64,000 nucleotides of DNA, taken from NCBI GenBank assembly GCA_011037195.1, contig JAAEAF010002702.1:1-64000 (forward strand). Direction: 5' to 3'. Positions 60,200 through 64,000 of the stretch are shown in pieces. Position 1 is the stretch's first letter. Each line of letters starts with the position of its first letter. The notes below the pieces were generated by a model that was not told the origin of the DNA, ran no database searches, and saw only the letters and a list, made by a program, of their open reading frames with translations. A program made the position numbers and the translations under genes. Origin of the DNA: Triatoma infestans. Lineage: Eukaryota > Arthropoda > Insecta > Hemiptera > Reduviidae.

Positions 60200-60920
60200 C
60201 AACTTGAACCCATCAGTGAGTCAACAATTCGATGTCCTTCTGATACCTGGAGCTCTCTTTGGAGGCAAAAACTCAAAACATCCATCCCTTTTTCACTTAT
60301 TCCGTATTTGTAAATTTGTGTTAAAGTGGGTCATGGAGTGGAAGAAATGGCAGTCAGAAGGTTCCAAATCTGGGCTGTAAGCTTCGTGAGGGGGGAGCTC
60401 AATGTTCAAATCTTCGATCACTAAAACGTTTGACGTGGCATGCGAGGCTTTGTGTTGTCTTGTGGAAGGAGTACACTTTTTCAGTTAACTGAGTAGAGTA
60501 AAGTTCGGATATAATCGAACGACCGTCAAGAACTAATTGAATGACGCCCTCGTAGATCCACCATACGCACAGCATCACTTTTTTCTCAAATCTTTCCCTT
60601 CGGGGGAAGGGGCAGCTGATTGGCCTGATCTAATCCATTATTTTTGTTTGTTCTTTGTGTAAATAAACCTACTTTTCATAGAAAGTAATAATTCGTTTGA
60701 TGGAACGAAAATCAATAGGGTTTTGAAGAAGGTTTTAACAGACTCCAAATTGGCGTGCGGATTGTTGGGCGCAAATTGATGTGGACATCTAGATGAAGCT
60801 TACTGTCCAGGCTCATATCACCCTCTAAATTTTTTAGACCGTAATCTCTACAGAGCCTTCTCTTTCTACTTCATTAATTTCGGAAACAGCGTTTGTGGCA
60901 GTAGCCTTTGTTTAAGTATA
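60200..60920 (-). mobile_element. mariner-family transposon remnant, third copy (different lineage)
   Basis: Minus-strand pieces in order: GDMSLDSKLHLDVH near 60835-60785 (linker after the HTH), LCVWWIYEGVIQLVLDG near 60570-60520 (family MLCIWWDxxGVIxxELL), DNTKPRMPRQ near 60460 (family DNARPHVA), and AYSPDLEPSDCHFFHSM near 60390-60330 (catalytic SPDLAPSDYHLF). Frames are broken. It is more decayed than the copies at 7480 and 20340. Confidence 0.75.
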
Positions 60921-61136
60921 TTGTTGCAAGGATTTCAATGATAAAATATATTTTTAGTTTTTTTCATGCTACAGACTTTTTTTTCGTCTTAGATCCACTT
61001 TTAAGCAGAGACAGAAAATACTGAGCAAAATTTCAACTCTTAATGAAATTTTTTGTCCTATTGAATGAATTATTTAGAGTATCTGTAACCGGCAAGTGCA
61101 AATATCTTCTGCTTACTTGCTTTCAAGCTGTAACGA

Positions 61137-61162
61137 CCTGAAGATGCTCATTGCAACGTGGG
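61137..61162 (+). repeat. CCTGAAGATGCTCATTGCAACGTGGG motif, truncated
   Basis: Matches the 5' part of the block at 4033-4071 (GCTCATTGCAAC shared) but lacks the GAAACGTC part. Confidence 0.35.
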
Positions 61163-61254
61163 TTTTTAGCAACTAGGAAACTCAAGTGTTTTTCAGTATC
61201 TTCTAATCAAATACTTCCAACCCCCAGATGTTCTGTAATCATCCATTTTGATAA

Positions 61255-61640
61255 TTAACATTTGTTTGTCATACAGGTCATTTGGATCAGCAAATCTACT
61301 TCATTGTGGATTGTGTCCTCACTGTCTGATGAAGCTACTAATTTAGAAGGATTGCAAGACCAAGATGTAATTAATGATGACCTGTGATCATTTCTGCAAA
61401 ACCGTTGTAAATATTTTACATTCAAAGAGTTGATATTTGATTGATATTTGTATTCTTTGCTACATACGAGCTTTTTAGAATTTTTTAAAAGTGTTTGCTT
61501 TTCTTTAATCTTTCCAGCATCATTCTTATTGTTTGTTTTTTTCAACTTAAAGAATGCGACTTGTTCTTATTTCCCTTTGCTTTGGCATTGGCTCTTGCGG
61601 CCACGGAACTTGTTCTACCTTCGATTACTGGTTCACAATT
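61255..61640 (-). other. Unassigned minus-strand frame, Lys/Asn-rich
   Basis: A frame of about 98 residues (61552-61255) and an upstream short frame (VAARANAKAKGNKNKSHSLS, 61610-61548) are open but in different frames, with only a weak acceptor between them. No family recognised. It may be a decayed element or a scrap of a real gene. Confidence 0.2.
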
Positions 61641-61699
61641 TTAAAGAAAGAATATTATCAAATTATTTATAGTAAGTTTGAACCTTATTATTTAAAATA

Positions 61700-62890
61700 G
61701 TATAGTATTTTAAAATTCACTTTGTATTTTTATAGGAGTGCAAGTTCTAATTAAATTTAAAAACAAATATGTACAAAATAAAAATAAAAAAGAAAATCTC
61801 CAGTGATTGCATTATTTATTTTTCTCCAGTAATGTTATAAATGATAATTTTATGAATTATTAAATTTAATTAATAAATTCAGTATTATATTATGCGCAGT
61901 GTGTATTATATATGTTAAAGTAAAATGTCAACTCCCTACTAACTAACAACCAACTTGCAGTTGTTACCTCGTAATATCTAACTGTGTATTTATTTATCAG
62001 TTCAGAATTTATTTATCACTTTAGAAAAATCATCTTTATTTAAACCTTTCTAGTCATGCTAGTAAATGCTGTCGAGCTGACGTTTAATTGCGAGGTACCA
62101 CTCAGATCGATTCCACGTCTAGGGCCTTGGATTATATTTGTTGATAACAAATTTTATTTATTAAAAATTTAGGTTTCTCCCTCCGTCCACAACAACTGGT
62201 GTTAATTTGAATGTAAAGTCTGCTAGAAAATATTGGGCATTGCTTCATTTTTTTAAACATTTATTGTCATTTGTAAAAAACATATCTACATATAAACATT
62301 AAAAAAAAAATTAAACTCTTACTATTAATCTGTTTGTCATGTGCCTTTCTTCGTGTTGTTCTTTTTTCTTTTTTTTTCAGTCTGATGTATTTATTAGTCA
62401 GAGTAATGTCGTTAGTCTCTAATGTGATCATAACTGTCAAGATAAAAATTTATATTTAAAATGAGATAAAATAAATTATATCGTTATGAAATGTTTTTAA
62501 GTTAAGTCTTAACTAAGTTTGTATGTGCATATTTTTATTGTTTAATTCATATCTATATTAAAAAAAAAAGGTTATATGAAGGAATCTTATTTTCAGCCGG
62601 AAACTTATTGTTGAAGATAACCATGTTATTGTTATTACCATCTTATGTAATATTGTAATAAAATTGTGATATCTTTTGAATCTCTCTTCTCTTTACCAAT
62701 TCTCCGTTAATGTATGTATACATTTCACTGCATTTTTTCAATTTCATTTGACACATCATTTTGAGGAAGCTACAAAAACTAAAACAACATGCAATAAAAA
62801 GATATTTAAAAATATATATAAATCACTCTTTCTGTTTTAAACATTGGCATTGTATAGTATGCGACTTTTCTGTTGACCTATCTAACACCT
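61700..62890. other. Non-coding, nothing recognised
   Basis: AT-rich sequence without supportable features. Confidence 0.45.
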
Positions 62891-63960
62891 TTAATGACAG
62901 TGCATGCATGTACAAAATATCTCAAAAACGAAGTAAACTCAAACATAATATTCCGATCAGATATCCACCACCGCTTCTGGTTTTCGGTCAAAATTCGTGA
63001 ATCAGAAGTACGATTTTATTTGTCGATATAATATTTATAAATATTTTATTTTTTTTTTTTTAATCTTTTTTGCGATATCTACTAGTTCATCAGTCGTGGA
63101 TTCTCCTGCACCCATGTTCTAAAATTCCATCAATGAATTTGATGGAATTGCTGATTCCATCAATCAGTTATTGGTGAAAATATCTGTGATTTTTTGGACT
63201 CAAAATCATATTTGCTAAAAAACTAAGCAAGGACTTCTATTAGATATCAAGATTCAATCTGTATCTTTTAATCTAAAAATATTTAACTCTATATCATATG
63301 TTCTTACACTTCTTATATTATGAACTATATTTTGATGACATTTTGAGTAACATGAAATTTCGTTCTAAACGTTTGAATATTGAGAAATCCACAAACCTGA
63401 AGTGCGCTTTTACAGAATAAATCTTATACGTATTTTATACACAGCGAATTGTGACTTCTGAAAATTCTAATGTTCTCGCAGCTTGTCTGCTGTGATGCGT
63501 TATGATTTTCAGCAAAATCGAGTAAAATATTTAACTCTATATCATATGTTCTTACACTTCTTATATTATGAACTATATTTTGAAGACATTTTGAGTAACA
63601 TGAAATTTACGTTCTAAACGTTTGAATATTGAGAAATCCACAAATCTGAAATGCGCTTTTACACAATAGATTTCCGAGTTTTTTTTTTTATTTACTCGAA
63701 AACGACAATAACGATTTTCTTCAACTTGGAGTACTACTGCTCAGATATAAACCTACCATTTTTATTGAAACATTTTTCTGAAAAAGTTGCTTTTTAGCTG
63801 TTTCTGAGGAATGTGATATGTTAAAATTCAAATATGTTTGTTCAATATTATTGATGGTCTCTGAATTGTAATCATTCTTTATTTGACACTGTTGGTAGGT
63901 CGGCAATTGTTCTTCCACCACTGTATATTTATATCGGGACAAATAAGGAAAATTTATTTT
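62891..63960 (+). repeat. Structured repeat family, copy F with a 150-bp direct duplication
   Basis: Starts like copy A ('tctcaaaaacgaa...ataatattccgatc...aattcgtgaatcagaagtacgatttta'). Contains two near-identical blocks of about 150 bases at 63275-63425 and 63523-63675, each ending in the 'tgcgcttttac' block shared with copies A and B. Confidence 0.6.
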
Positions 63961-64000
63961 ATTGTAACTGTATTAAAAAGAATAAAAGAGATAGTCGTGT

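Overview
The window is AT-rich nuclear DNA from an animal, most likely an insect. The evidence is split genes with GT-AG introns, mitochondrial-protein genes, an insect-type MAGUK gene, and many decayed Tc1/mariner, non-LTR and SINE-like elements typical of arthropods. I cannot fix the order from sequence alone. There are no bacterial genes, CRISPR arrays or complete tRNA/rRNA genes.

Layout. 1-9 kb is repeat territory: a Tc1 element, a structured repeat with 14-bp inverted ends, a LINE 3' fragment on the minus strand and a mariner remnant. At 9.3-12.1 kb two mitochondrial genes lie head to head: SDHD (complex II anchor, minus) and mRpL9 (mitoribosomal bL9m, plus), sharing a 0.8 kb upstream region. 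From 13.3 to 26.3 kb a nine-exon plus-strand gene encodes a full L27-L27-PDZ-SH3-GuK scaffold closest to MPP7 / Drosophila metro. Its introns hold a second mariner copy, foldbacks, MITE-like and SINE-like repeats. 26.3-37.8 kb is an 11.5 kb gene desert with small repeats. At 37.8-40.3 kb is a TTC27 (TPR protein) gene in one uninterrupted exon except for a single 1-base frameshift. At 45.0-51.0 kb are three exons of a second, very divergent TTC27-like C-terminal region, separated by a 5 kb intron that appears to use a GC donor and carries LINE debris. Between the two lies a rearranged Tc1 element that has become a long inverted repeat. At 54.9-55.7 kb is a PAP2 phosphatase gene (PLPP6-like). 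At 56.7-58.1 kb is a 5'-truncated non-LTR retrotransposon with RNase H domain, flanked by a 12-13 bp target duplication. The rest to 64 kb is non-coding plus a third mariner remnant and another copy of the structured repeat.

The host genes do not form one pathway. SDHD and mRpL9 both serve mitochondrial respiration and may share a bidirectional promoter. MPP7/metro is a junctional or synaptic scaffold, TTC27 a conserved TPR protein, and PLPP6 a membrane lipid phosphatase. No clearly new system is proven. The strongest leads are the TTC27 duplicate pair, the foldback Tc1 (possible hairpin-RNA source), a possible splice-site hairpin in SDHD, a candidate cassette exon in MPP7, and three copies of a hammerhead-like motif.
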